DNA of 6,306 nt from an uncultured Collinsella sp. (GTDB lineage Bacteria; Actinomycetota; Coriobacteriia; Coriobacteriales; Coriobacteriaceae): positions 1-6,306 of the forward strand of contig CABVDJ010000049.1 of NCBI GenBank assembly GCA_902497025.1. The letters run 5' to 3'. A model generated the notes under the pieces. It was not told where the DNA came from, made no database searches, and worked only from the letters and a program-made list of their open reading frames with translations. This document shows positions 1-5,982 of the stretch, one piece after another (positions within the stretch are counted from its first letter, which is position 1; each line of letters starts with the position of its first letter). The position numbers and the translations under genes were made by a program.

Positions 1-190
1 GGTACTCGAGCTGCATGAGCTCGTCCCAGGTGCCGCCGACGCCCATCAGGAACACAGCGTCGTAGCCCTCGTCGGCAACCTTGTCGGCGAGCGCGGTCAT
101 CTTCTTGCCGGTCTCGTAGAGCGCCTTGCCGTCCTCGAGATAGCCCTCCTGGTCGAAATGCATGATCTCGATCTTCTCGGTTTCCTTCAT
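1..190 (-). CDS. SIS-domain phosphosugar isomerase/deglycase-like protein, N-terminus only
   Basis: The first 63 codons of a leftward gene are visible; the rest lies beyond the window edge. The start ATG at 188-190 has AGGAGA a few bases upstream. The peptide begins MKETEKIEIMHFDQEGYLED, followed by a predicted helix and a beta strand running into a glycine loop (DAVFLMGVGGTWDELMQLEY, residues about 44-63). A hydrophobic strand ending in G-x-G-G-T/S is how the first SIS (sugar isomerase) fold starts its phosphosugar pocket. The flavour resembles FrlB-type fructosamine-6-phosphate deglycases and related cytosolic sugar-phosphate isomerases, but catalytic residues are not in view, so the substrate is not assigned. 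It starts 60 bp after the stop of another SIS gene with no terminator between, so the two are probably co-transcribed. The identity of the fold is fairly secure; the reaction is inference. Confidence 0.75.
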   Translation of the reverse strand, partial: MKETEKIEIMHFDQEGYLEDGKALYETGKKMTALADKVADEGYDAVFLMGVGGTWDELMQLEY

Positions 191-250
191 TTGTCTCTCC
201 TTTCTGGGGTTGTTTCCACATCCCCCATGCCAACGGGCATCAAAACCCGC

Positions 251-1366
251 TTACATTCCGTAACACTCGGCCGCTTTGGCCTTAAGCGCATTGACTGACT
301 CTTCGTAGCCCTCTGCCTTGACCTCCATTTGCTTGGAGACGGCATCGAGATACGGGTGCACGTCCCATGACTTCAGACGCTCGGCTATCATGGCCGCAAT
401 CGTCTGGAAGAACACAAGATTGGGAATTGCGCTGAGCAGCGGAGCCACCTGAGGCACCGCAACCTCGTGAGCCCTACCCTTGGGATGGGCCGTGAGCAGC
501 ACCGTTTTTGTCGTAACGTTCGATAGCGCATCAGCGATAATCGCAAGACGCTCCGACCCCTGCGGATCGTCGACGATAAACACCAGATAGCCCGGAACGA
601 TCTGCATCTCGGGACCGTGGACGAACTCCTCGCCTTCGTGATGCATGGCAGGAATCTTGATGGTCTCGCTCAGCTTGAGGGCCGCCTCTTCGGCAACGCC
701 ATAGTTGGGGCCGTTGCCGACGACCATGGCGGGCGTGTGCTCAGAAAGCTCGAGCATGTGGTCTTGGACATATGCCTCGGCGGTCTTGCACATCACGGCA
801 TTGGCCTGGATGGCCTCGCGCAGGTCGTCAAGACGCTGGGCAACGCCCTTGGCGTCAATCGTTCCGCGCGCCTGACCGCCGTAAATACCAAAGAGCACCA
901 GGTACTCAACGAGCACCTCGACGCCCAGAGTCACAAAGTCCACCGACTCGACGCCCACACCGTAGTCAAGAACGATGTCAGCGTGTTCCTTGATGGGTGC
1001 CTCGACGTTTGCCGTGAGCGTAACTGCAGCCATATCGTGTGCGCGCATGTAATCGAGCGCCGCAATCGTATTGGTCGAATAGCCACTCTGCGAAACGGCA
1101 ATGTTGAGCGCATGCTGCGGATAGGTGTGTTCAAAATCAACGAAGGCCTCGGGCGTCACAACGGACACCTGCATTTGCAGGGCATCTTGCAGGTAATCGC
1201 GGGCGCAATCGGCGGCATGGCGCGACGAACCCGAAGCAACGATGCGCAGCGCGTCAAAAGAACCGGACTGGAAAATATCAACGAGCTGCGCTACCAGCTC
1301 AGACGAACGCTCGAGGTTCTCCCCCATACGCACATGGGCAAGCTGAACGTAATCGAGCATCTTCAT
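251..1366 (-). CDS. Double-SIS-domain sugar-phosphate isomerase/deglycase (GlmS isomerase-domain/FrlB/AgaS-like)
   Basis: A 371-residue cytosolic protein with two SIS domains and no signal peptide or membrane segment. Domain 1 (about 35-165) has ASGSSRHAA (44-52) and SQSGYSTNT (92-100), the two phosphate-binding loops. Domain 2 (about 205-340) has GNGPNYGVAEEAALKLSE (217-234) and EEFVHGPEMQI (246-256). By comparison with the isomerase half of GlmS, E234 and H250 occupy the places of its catalytic Glu (ALKLKE motif) and His (KHGP motif). K345, near the C-terminus after DVHP, may match the GlmS active-site lysine. No glutaminase domain is present, so it should not use glutamine; deglycase or deaminating isomerase activity on a phosphorylated amino or Amadori sugar is the likely role. 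I chose ATG 1364-1366 because GAGGTGA lies just upstream. Longer in-frame extensions begin with TTG inside a probable operator. The preceding gap has palindromes expected for UTRA regulators encoded next door. Exact substrate unknown. Confidence 0.85.
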   Translation of the reverse strand: MKMLDYVQLAHVRMGENLERSSELVAQLVDIFQSGSFDALRIVASGSSRHAADCARDYLQDALQMQVSVVTPEAFVDFEHTYPQHALNIAVSQSGYSTNTIAALDYMRAHDMAAVTLTANVEAPIKEHADIVLDYGVGVESVDFVTLGVEVLVEYLVLFGIYGGQARGTIDAKGVAQRLDDLREAIQANAVMCKTAEAYVQDHMLELSEHTPAMVVGNGPNYGVAEEAALKLSETIKIPAMHHEGEEFVHGPEMQIVPGYLVFIVDDPQGSERLAIIADALSNVTTKTVLLTAHPKGRAHEVAVPQVAPLLSAIPNLVFFQTIAAMIAERLKSWDVHPYLDAVSKQMEVKAEGYEESVNALKAKAAECYGM

Positions 1367-1387
1367 CGTCTCACCTCGTAACAAATC

Positions 1388-1406
1388 ATTAGTATTTGAT
1401 ACCAAT
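1388..1406. promoter_or_regulatory. Candidate GntR/UTRA operator in the leader of the SIS operon
   Basis: ATTAGTAT-TTG-ATACCAAT is an inverted repeat with 8-bp arms and one mismatch (A against G). It sits 21 bp upstream of the SIS-gene start codon, just before the ribosome binding site, where a bound repressor would block transcription. Two GntR regulators are encoded immediately upstream, so this is a natural target. Binding is inference. Confidence 0.5.
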
Positions 1407-1428
1407 CACAGTTACAGGTTACGGCTTT

Positions 1429-1434
1429 TTTATA
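1429..1434 (-). promoter_or_regulatory. Candidate -10 box (TATAAA) for the SIS operon
   Basis: On the minus strand TATAAA lies about 63 bp upstream of the SIS-gene ATG, and would start transcription roughly 15-20 bp before the palindrome at 1388-1406. No convincing -35 is found at 16-18 bp spacing, so this is a weak call. A TATACA at 1497-1502, overlapping the second palindrome, is an alternative -10. Confidence 0.3.
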
Positions 1435-1493
1435 CCTCTTTGTCGATTAATTTATCCCCATCGGCAAACGGTCGATTTTGAGCCCTGTAAGGT

Positions 1494-1503
1494 TGTATAT
1501 ACA
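1494..1503. promoter_or_regulatory. Candidate HutC-subfamily GntR operator (TGTATATACA)
   Basis: A perfect 10-bp palindrome that contains GTATATAC, which fits the GT-N-TA-N-AC pattern described for the HutC (UTRA) subfamily of GntR regulators. It lies between the regulator genes and the SIS operon, 57 bp downstream of the last regulator stop codon. It overlaps a possible -10 (TATACA). The family match is established knowledge; use here is inferred. Confidence 0.5.
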
Positions 1504-1518
1504 GCTGACCCAACGATC

Positions 1519-1540
1519 AAAACTGGTTAGTTTCCCAGCC
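1519..1540 (-). terminator. Weak terminator-like hairpin after the GntR pair
   Basis: Reading leftward, GGCTGG and CCAGTT can pair around an 8-nt loop (six pairs, two of them G-U) and the stem ends in TTTT. It sits 20 bp after the regulator stop codon. The stem is short and the same bases also form a small palindrome (AAACT-GGTT-AGTTT on the plus strand, 1520-1533), so this could instead be a protein site. Confidence 0.25.
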
Positions 1541-1559
1541 GTTATTCACAAAATACCAG

Positions 1560-2273
1560 CTAGTACGTATAGGTGTAGCCGCCCGTATCGCCACGATTGA
1601 AGGACTTTACATACTCGATAGCCTGACCGCTCGCGTCATAGCTCACGCATTCCAAAAGCAAAACAAGATCGCCCTGTTCCAGTCCAAGGAGGCCGGCATC
1701 TCGTGCGCCCAGCGCTTCGATATCGAGCTTTTCCTGTGCCATGACTGGCTTTCGGCCCAGCATCTCATAGGTCTCGTACAAACTGAAGACCGACACGTCA
1801 ATATCTTCGATGGTTGGGAACAGCAGGCAGGGAATCAGCGCCGTCTCAATCGATACGGGGCTACCGTTTATGCAGTTCAGGCGTCGAACGGAATAGAGCA
1901 GGTCGTCCTCGGCGATGCCAAACAGGTCGGCGTAATATGGCCCCGCATAACGCTTGGAACGCGCGAGAATACGGACGGACGGCTCGCCGCCCGAAGCACG
2001 GACCGATTCACGGAAACCGACCGTGCGTTCAAAAAAAGCAGGTACTTTCTGCGCCACAAAGGCACCTTTTCCCCGAACACGGCGAATCTGCCCGCGCCGA
2101 ACCAGCTCATCGACAGCGCTTCGGATGGTCAAGCGTGTCGTACCAAATTCCTCGGCAAGGTCTTTTTCGGACGGAATCATGGAACCCGTGGGATATATAC
2201 TGCGCTCGATACGCTCCTCGATGCGGCGTCGAATGCGCATATAAACCGGGGTGGCATCTACTGTTTCAGCCAT
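1560..2273 (-). CDS. GntR-family transcriptional regulator with UTRA effector domain (downstream member of a tandem pair)
   Basis: A 237-residue DNA-binding protein of the usual HutC/FarR-subfamily length. Residues about 10-74 form the winged helix-turn-helix, with IPSEKDLAEEFGTTRLTIRS (33-52) as the helix-turn-helix and RVRGKGAFV (65-73) as the wing. Residues about 85-230 form the UTRA ligand-binding domain: VGFRESVRASG, then LYSVRRLNCINGSPVSIETA, and a strand-rich C-terminus ending GGYTYTY. UTRA domains bind small sugar phosphates or amino acid derivatives and release DNA. The start ATG (2271-2273) lies inside the end of the upstream regulator gene, giving a 16-nt overlap. AGGTGA sits 4 nt before it, so translation is probably coupled. 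The SIS operon begins 193 bp downstream, and FrlR and NagR/YvoA are UTRA regulators of comparable sugar operons. The target is therefore likely this neighbourhood, but the effector is unknown. Confidence 0.9.
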   Translation of the reverse strand: MAETVDATPVYMRIRRRIEERIERSIYPTGSMIPSEKDLAEEFGTTRLTIRSAVDELVRRGQIRRVRGKGAFVAQKVPAFFERTVGFRESVRASGGEPSVRILARSKRYAGPYYADLFGIAEDDLLYSVRRLNCINGSPVSIETALIPCLLFPTIEDIDVSVFSLYETYEMLGRKPVMAQEKLDIEALGARDAGLLGLEQGDLVLLLECVSYDASGQAIEYVKSFNRGDTGGYTYTY

Positions 2274-3025
2274 TGTTCACCTGCCACGCTCCTCATGCCG
2301 TTCTCTTCGCCGTTATCGGCAAAGCGGAACTTTGTGGGCAAAATCACCGATTTGCAATGCTCCACAAAACGCATGTCCTTATCAAATTCGATCGAGCTCT
2401 CATAGAACACCGGCGTTCCCTCTTCTTGCTGGAGCAGCTCGGCCTCTTCGGCGTTCAAACGCGAGATGGAGATATGCTCACGTCCATGCTCAACACGCAC
2501 GCCACCTTCTTTGAGCAAGACATCGTAAAGGCTCTCGCACTCAAAATCGTGCTCGATAAGCGATGGGCACAGGGACAGGTTAACGTGAGCCGTCTCGATT
2601 GACGTCGGCTCGCCCTCAATAAGTCGAACGCGCTGCATGTGGAGCAAGGGAGCGCCTACAGCCACCCCAAGCTTGTCGGCAAGCGCCTCATCCGCCTCGA
2701 TGGTCCCGGTGGAAACCAGACGAGAAGAGGGGTGCAGGCCGGCAGTCCGCACAGCATCGGAAAAGTTATACGTTTCCTGGAAGATATTCAGCGGCTTGGG
2801 AGGACACACATACGTGCCCGATCCGCGACGGCTCTCGAGCGTTCCACACGAGATAAGCCGCGTGATACCGGCACGCAACGCCGTACGCGAAACGCCAATC
2901 TCTTCGCACAGCACGCGCTCGGCCGGCAGGCGATCGCCGCCGGCAAGCTGATGGTGCTGGATATACCAAAGAATTCCCTCAACAGCACGATCTTTGGGGG
3001 GAATTGCATAAGATTCGCCTGCCAT
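2258..3025 (-). CDS. GntR-family transcriptional regulator with UTRA effector domain (upstream member of a tandem pair)
   Basis: A 255-residue regulator. The winged helix-turn-helix covers about residues 12-74: LPAERVLCEEIGVSRTALRA (33-52), then GTLESRRGSGTYV (61-73) as recognition wing. The UTRA domain follows (about 87-235) with FSDAVRTAGLHPSSRLVSTG, LLHMQRVRLIEGEPTSIETA and FYESSIEFDKDMRFVEHCKS, all typical of the fold. The start at 3023-3025 is supported by GAGGAG about 8 nt upstream. The coding sequence is preceded by only 38 bp after the stop of an unknown gene, with no clear promoter there, so it may be transcribed from further upstream. It overlaps the next GntR gene by 16 nt. The two regulators are clearly diverged in sequence rather than a recent duplicate. 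Effector and operators are not known; the palindromes at 1388-1406 and 1494-1503 are candidates. Confidence 0.9.
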   Translation of the reverse strand: MAGESYAIPPKDRAVEGILWYIQHHQLAGGDRLPAERVLCEEIGVSRTALRAGITRLISCGTLESRRGSGTYVCPPKPLNIFQETYNFSDAVRTAGLHPSSRLVSTGTIEADEALADKLGVAVGAPLLHMQRVRLIEGEPTSIETAHVNLSLCPSLIEHDFECESLYDVLLKEGGVRVEHGREHISISRLNAEEAELLQQEEGTPVFYESSIEFDKDMRFVEHCKSVILPTKFRFADNGEENGMRSVAGEQWLKQ

Positions 3026-3063
3026 TGCACAGACTCCTCATTCAGACACGTATGCCGCCAAAA

Positions 3064-3552
3064 TTAGGTCAGCCCTCCCATGGCATCAAATTCGGCCTTG
3101 ATCTTCTCGGCGACATTCCGATACGACTTATATAGACTTGAATCGCGTTTGACCTCGTCGGTCATAACGGGAATCTCTAATTTGGAAACCTCGTCTTTTC
3201 CCGTCTGAACCGCCACAACAACGCCCATACCAAGACACATATTACGCTTGGCAGCATTTATTTTTGCTGCCTTGGCAGGATTTGCCAGGATACGCCGGGC
3301 AAATTCCTGTTTAGAGACCGCTTCTTCGGCCTCCGGATCGCCCGCCTCGGCTACTTCGCACTGCAACACGTCCGCATAGTCAAAAATCTTCGGCTCGCCA
3401 CCGCGTTGATGCACAGCCCACTTGCGGCGCGTGGCATCCTGGTAGATAGCCGGCAAAAATGTAAACCGCGGCGGGTCCAAAATCGTATCCGTGATGGTAA
3501 ACACATCGGGATCAAAGGCATCCTGCGGGTTTTTCTTCTTGAACAGCCCCAT
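3064..3552 (-). CDS. Small conserved-looking cytosolic protein of unknown function
   Basis: A 162-residue protein that I cannot name. It starts MGLFKKKNPQDAF and has no signal peptide or membrane helix. Visible parts are TILDPPRFTFLPA (23-35), a strand-rich stretch RKWAVHQRGGEPKIFDYADV (43-62) and an acidic segment (66-78). An Ala/Lys-rich helix follows (81-104), then MCLGMGVVVAVQTGKDEV (105-122), and a C-terminal helix rich in charged residues (YKSYRNVAEKIKAEFDAM, 141-158). The pattern 'phenylalanine-aspartate-tyrosine strand, acidic loop, cysteine-containing strand, final helix' recalls the C-terminal region of DUF4428/SHOCT-associated proteins, at low confidence. I prefer the ATG at 3550-3552 because GGGAGG lies 5 nt upstream; an in-frame ATG 33 nt earlier lacks this. 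It stops 38 bp before the GntR pair, so it may share their transcript. Confidence 0.8.
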   Translation of the reverse strand: MGLFKKKNPQDAFDPDVFTITDTILDPPRFTFLPAIYQDATRRKWAVHQRGGEPKIFDYADVLQCEVAEAGDPEAEEAVSKQEFARRILANPAKAAKINAAKRNMCLGMGVVVAVQTGKDEVSKLEIPVMTDEVKRDSSLYKSYRNVAEKIKAEFDAMGGLT

Positions 3553-3589
3553 ATCAGCCTCCCGTACTAGCATTAAACAACTCAAGCTG

Positions 3590-3595
3590 AATATA
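3590..3595 (-). promoter_or_regulatory. Candidate -10 box (TATATT) for the 3552 gene
   Basis: On the minus strand TATATT lies about 37 bp upstream of the preferred start codon, in an A/T-rich patch of otherwise G/C-rich DNA. The -35 region is poor, so confidence is low. Transcription from here could also carry the two GntR genes. Confidence 0.3.
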
Positions 3596-3673
3596 GCACC
3601 AATTTCAAGCCGCCGCCTTACCCTATCGGTGCGCGGCGTCTATAGCTCGCCCAGCGGAAGAGTTCACGGACGA

Positions 3674-3746
3674 GGGCCGGGGTGCCTGCCTTGTTTTGAG
3701 AAGTGGGCTCCGCGAACTTCTCAAAACAAGGCAGGCACCCCGGCCC
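3674..3746. repeat. Long perfect inverted repeat (31-bp arms, 11-nt loop)
   Basis: Arms at 3674-3704 and 3716-3746 are exact reverse complements over 31 bp. The arm begins GGGCCGGGGTGCCTGCC and ends TTTTGAGAAGT; the loop is GGGCTCCGCGA (3705-3715). It occupies most of the 248-bp gap between the LacI-family gene and the unknown gene at 3064-3552. Neither side has a run of T, and the stem is about three times longer than an ordinary terminator stem. It could stop leftward lacI-type transcripts or protect their 3' ends, or be a dispersed extragenic palindrome or small non-autonomous mobile element. Copy number cannot be judged from this window. A separate small hairpin, GCGGA-CAC-TCCGC, follows at 3759-3771. 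Confidence 0.95.
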
Positions 3747-3800
3747 CGCCGGCAAATAGCGGACACTCCGCATGCAATCTATGCAAACAAACAAGTACGC

Positions 3801-4829
3801 TTAGCTACATTCGGTAAGATCGAGCACGCTGCCCTTCACGATAAGCGCCGGCTCCAGAACGACTTCTTCGGCACGCCTACCGCCCCTACCGGCAAGGCGC
3901 TTGGACATGCAGCCAAAAGCATGCTCCGCGAGGATACCAGGATCCTGCTCAATCGCGGTCAGCGCCGGCTCAAAGAGAACGTCGGCGGCCGAGTTGTCGT
4001 AACTCACCACCGAAATGTCGCCCGGAATGCTCTTCCCCATCTCGTGTAAGCGCTTGAGCAGACCAAGGGCAATGTTGTCCGAACTTGCGAACACAGCGGT
4101 GGCATCAGTTGCGAGCACCGCCTCCGAGGCCTCGTAGGCACTCGGAATGTAGTACTCGCTCTCAAACTCCAAACGTGCGTCGATAGGCAGGCCAACCTCG
4201 CGCAGCGCGCGCTCATAGCCGGCAAGTCGCTTACGCCCCGTATTGGAACGGCGCGCGTTAACCAAGCAGGCAATGCGACGGTGGCCCTGCTCGATCAGAT
4301 AGCGAGTGGCCATGTAGCCACCCATCTCGTGGTCGAACATCACCTTGTCGCACTCGAGCCCCTCAATGGCACGGTCGACCATCACGGCAGGGATAGGCAG
4401 ATGGCTGACTTCTTCGCGCAGGGCGCGGTCGTCGGAGAACTCGTCGCCCACAACCAGGAAGACGCCATCAACGCCGCGCGTTACCAGCTGACGCAGCAGC
4501 TCCAGATCGTCGTCGGCACTTCCACCCGAGCTGGTAATGAAGAGCGCATAGCCGTCCTCGCGGCAGCGCTTTTCCAGGCTACCGGCGAGCGAGGCAAAAA
4601 AGCGGCTCTCGATGTTAGGGACGATAAGGCCCAGCGTGCGCGACTCGCGCATGACCAGACTACGCGCAATCTGATTAGGAACATAGTGGTTGCGCGCCGC
4701 GACCTCCTTGATGAGCTTGCGGTTTTCTTCCGAGATGCGACAGGGCCGATTATTGAGAACAAGCGAGACCGACGAGGGGGAAAGCCCCACCTCCTGGGCA
4801 ATCTGCTTGAGGGTGACTTTGTTGGCCAT
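3801..4829 (-). CDS. LacI-family transcriptional regulator (RbsR/PurR-like)
   Basis: A 342-residue protein of standard LacI-family length. Residues 5-26 form the helix-turn-helix (VTLKQIAQEVGLSPSSVSLV), followed by NHYVPNQIARSL (47-58), the hinge helix that inserts into the minor groove at a central CG. The periplasmic-binding-protein-like sensor domain follows, from LGLIVPNIESRFFASLAGSL to the C-terminus. It contains GGYMATRYLIEQGHRRIACL, NTGRKRLAGYERAL, AVFASSDNIALGLL and VVSYDNSAADVLFEPALTAI. These resemble RbsR more than LacI, so a pentose or other sugar effector is possible, but this is not proof. The reading frame is open far upstream across murB in antisense, but the true start is ATG 4827-4829, where the domain begins and AAGGAG lies 5 nt upstream. 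It is divergent from murB and isolated from sugar transport genes in this window, so its regulon is unknown. Confidence 0.93.
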   Translation of the reverse strand: MANKVTLKQIAQEVGLSPSSVSLVLNNRPCRISEENRKLIKEVAARNHYVPNQIARSLVMRESRTLGLIVPNIESRFFASLAGSLEKRCREDGYALFITSSGGSADDDLELLRQLVTRGVDGVFLVVGDEFSDDRALREEVSHLPIPAVMVDRAIEGLECDKVMFDHEMGGYMATRYLIEQGHRRIACLVNARRSNTGRKRLAGYERALREVGLPIDARLEFESEYYIPSAYEASEAVLATDATAVFASSDNIALGLLKRLHEMGKSIPGDISVVSYDNSAADVLFEPALTAIEQDPGILAEHAFGCMSKRLAGRGGRRAEEVVLEPALIVKGSVLDLTECS

Positions 4830-4843
4830 CTCGCTCCTTCCAG

Positions 4844-4857
4844 GTTTACGCGCAATC
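4844..4857. promoter_or_regulatory. Candidate autoregulatory LacI-type operator
   Basis: GTTTACGCGCAATC is a CG-centred imperfect palindrome (5 of 7 positions pair) lying between the candidate -10 and the ribosome binding site of the LacI-family gene. Central CG symmetry is the family signature. Autoregulation is inference. Confidence 0.35.
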
Positions 4858-4864
4858 TCTTGAA

Positions 4865-4870
4865 AGTATA
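4865..4870 (-). promoter_or_regulatory. Candidate -10 box (TATACT) of the LacI-family gene
   Basis: TATACT on the minus strand matches the -10 consensus at five of six positions and lies 36 bp upstream of the start codon. The region at -35 spacing is G-rich and does not match well, so the box rests mainly on the -10 sequence. Confidence 0.4.
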
Positions 4871-4963
4871 GCGACCACCCCTCTACCTCGGTGATAAACA
4901 CTTTACCAATCCGGTAGACGGCTGTTTTATCGCCGCCAGCGCACCAAATCCGTCCGGGTGGGG

Positions 4964-4969
4964 TATATT
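4964..4969 (+). promoter_or_regulatory. Candidate -10 box (TATATT) of murB
   Basis: TATATT on the plus strand lies 43 bp upstream of the murB start codon in a G/C-rich background and would place the transcription start near 4976. No good -35 is seen. Confidence 0.4.
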
Positions 4970-4970
4970 G

Positions 4971-4980
4971 CAATCGATTG
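4971..4980. promoter_or_regulatory. Perfect CG-centred palindrome at the murB start region
   Basis: CAATCGATTG is a perfect 10-bp palindrome with central CG, immediately after the candidate murB -10. It is embedded in TTGCAATCGATTGAT, which partly fits LacI/CcpA-type operators (TG-N-A-A-N-CG-N-TT). Its position would suit repression of murB by the divergent LacI-family protein. A 10-bp palindrome can also arise by chance in a 183-bp gap (roughly a one-in-five event). Confidence 0.35.
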
Positions 4981-5012
4981 ATGACAACGACCACCAAAAG
5001 GCGGATATTCGT

Positions 5013-5975
5013 ATGCACGAGAACGACTTTTTTAACGAGGACCTGCTGTGCGCGCTTGCTGGCGTTGCCGGCGAGGACAACGTGCTGATGAGCGAGCCCA
5101 TGCGCGAGCACACCACGTTTAAGATCGGCGGCCCGGCCGACGTCTTTGTCACGCCCGATACCGAGCAGGGCCTCGTCGCCACGCTCGATACCTGCTATCG
5201 CTGCGATCTGCCCCTCACCATCGTGGGCAACGGCTCCGACCTGCTCGTCGGCGACAAGGGCATCCGCGGCGTCGTCGTGGCGCTGGGCGAAGGCCTCTCC
5301 GACATTACGGTCGACGGCACGCACGTCACGGCGGCAGCCGGCGCCTTGCTTTCCGATGTCGCCGCTGCGGCAGCCGAGGCCGGTCTCACCGGCATGGAGC
5401 CCATCTCGGGCATCCCCGGATCGGTCGGCGGCGCCTGCTACATGAACGCCGGTGCCTACGGTGCCTGTATGGCCGATGTGCTGGAGTCCGCGCGCGTCTA
5501 CAAACCCGCCCGCATGCTCGACGACGGCACCCGCGGTAGCGGCAACATCATCGAATTCGATGCCGACGAGCTCAACCTGGGCTATCGCAAGAGCCGCATC
5601 GCCGACGACGGCTTTATCGTGCTTTCGGCCACTTTCAATCTCGCCCCGGGCAACGCCGCGATGATCAAGGCCGACATGGACGACTACCGCCAGCGCCGCG
5701 AGGACAAGCAGCCGCTCGACATGCCGAGTGCCGGCTCCACCTTCAAGCGCCCCGAGGGCTACTTTGCCGGCAAGCTCATCATGGATGCCGGCCTGCGAGG
5801 ACACGCCGTTGGCGGCGCGCAGGTGAGCGAGAAGCACTGCGGCTTCATCGTCAACGCCGACCACGCCACCGCCGCCGACGTCGACGAACTCATCCGCCAC
5901 ATCCAAGCAACCGTCAAAGACCAATTCGGAGTAGACCTACAACCCGAAGTCCACCGAGTAGGCGAATTCCTATAA
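5013..5975 (+). CDS. murB: UDP-N-acetylenolpyruvoylglucosamine reductase (MurB)
   Basis: A 320-residue cytosolic flavoenzyme that reduces UDP-GlcNAc-enolpyruvate to UDP-MurNAc with NADPH, the second committed step of peptidoglycan precursor synthesis. The FAD-binding domain shows TTFKIGGPADV (34-44), LPLTIVGNGSDLLV (66-79), GLTGMEPISGIPGSVGG (124-140) and YMNAGAYG (143-150). The substrate-binding part has LGYRKSRI (189-196, Arg192 as conserved arginine), PSAGSTFKRPEG (238-249, with Ser242 as proton donor) and PEVHRVG (311-317, Glu312 as the conserved C-terminal acid). Length and the absence of the extra E. coli-type loop agree with the shorter type II MurB class. ATG 5013 is chosen because homology begins soon after. 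AAAAGG 11 nt upstream is only a weak ribosome binding site. The last 23 codons use many A-ending codons, unlike the rest of the gene. A hairpin terminator follows within 10 bp, so murB appears monocistronic. Confidence 0.97.
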   Translation: MHENDFFNEDLLCALAGVAGEDNVLMSEPMREHTTFKIGGPADVFVTPDTEQGLVATLDTCYRCDLPLTIVGNGSDLLVGDKGIRGVVVALGEGLSDITVDGTHVTAAAGALLSDVAAAAAEAGLTGMEPISGIPGSVGGACYMNAGAYGACMADVLESARVYKPARMLDDGTRGSGNIIEFDADELNLGYRKSRIADDGFIVLSATFNLAPGNAAMIKADMDDYRQRREDKQPLDMPSAGSTFKRPEGYFAGKLIMDAGLRGHAVGGAQVSEKHCGFIVNADHATAADVDELIRHIQATVKDQFGVDLQPEVHRVGEFL

Positions 5976-5982
5976 AAAGAAG

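Noticed and set aside
227..240. Small hairpin ATGCC-AACG-GGCAT between the two SIS genes.
   Set aside because: Five base pairs with no T run; too weak for a terminator, and the short gap and ribosome binding site favour co-transcription.
617..1381. A 254-codon plus-strand frame opposite the SIS gene.
   Set aside because: It mirrors a gene with clear SIS motifs, has no ribosome binding site or recognisable domain, and is explained by codon bias on the opposite strand.
1814..2602. A 262-codon plus-strand frame across both GntR genes.
   Set aside because: It is antisense to two well-supported regulators, with no family resemblance in its translation.
3635..3675. TATAGCTCGCCCAGCGGAAGAG resembles the D-arm of a tRNA.
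   Set aside because: No T-arm (GGTTCGA-type) or closing acceptor stem could be found around it, so no tRNA or attachment-site remnant is called.
4830..5924. The LacI-family frame stays open on the minus strand far upstream, across all of murB, suggesting a 707-residue protein.
   Set aside because: The extension is antisense to murB, has low-complexity Gly/Ala/Val-rich composition typical of G/C-biased shadow frames, and the LacI domain starts exactly at an ATG with a good ribosome binding site.
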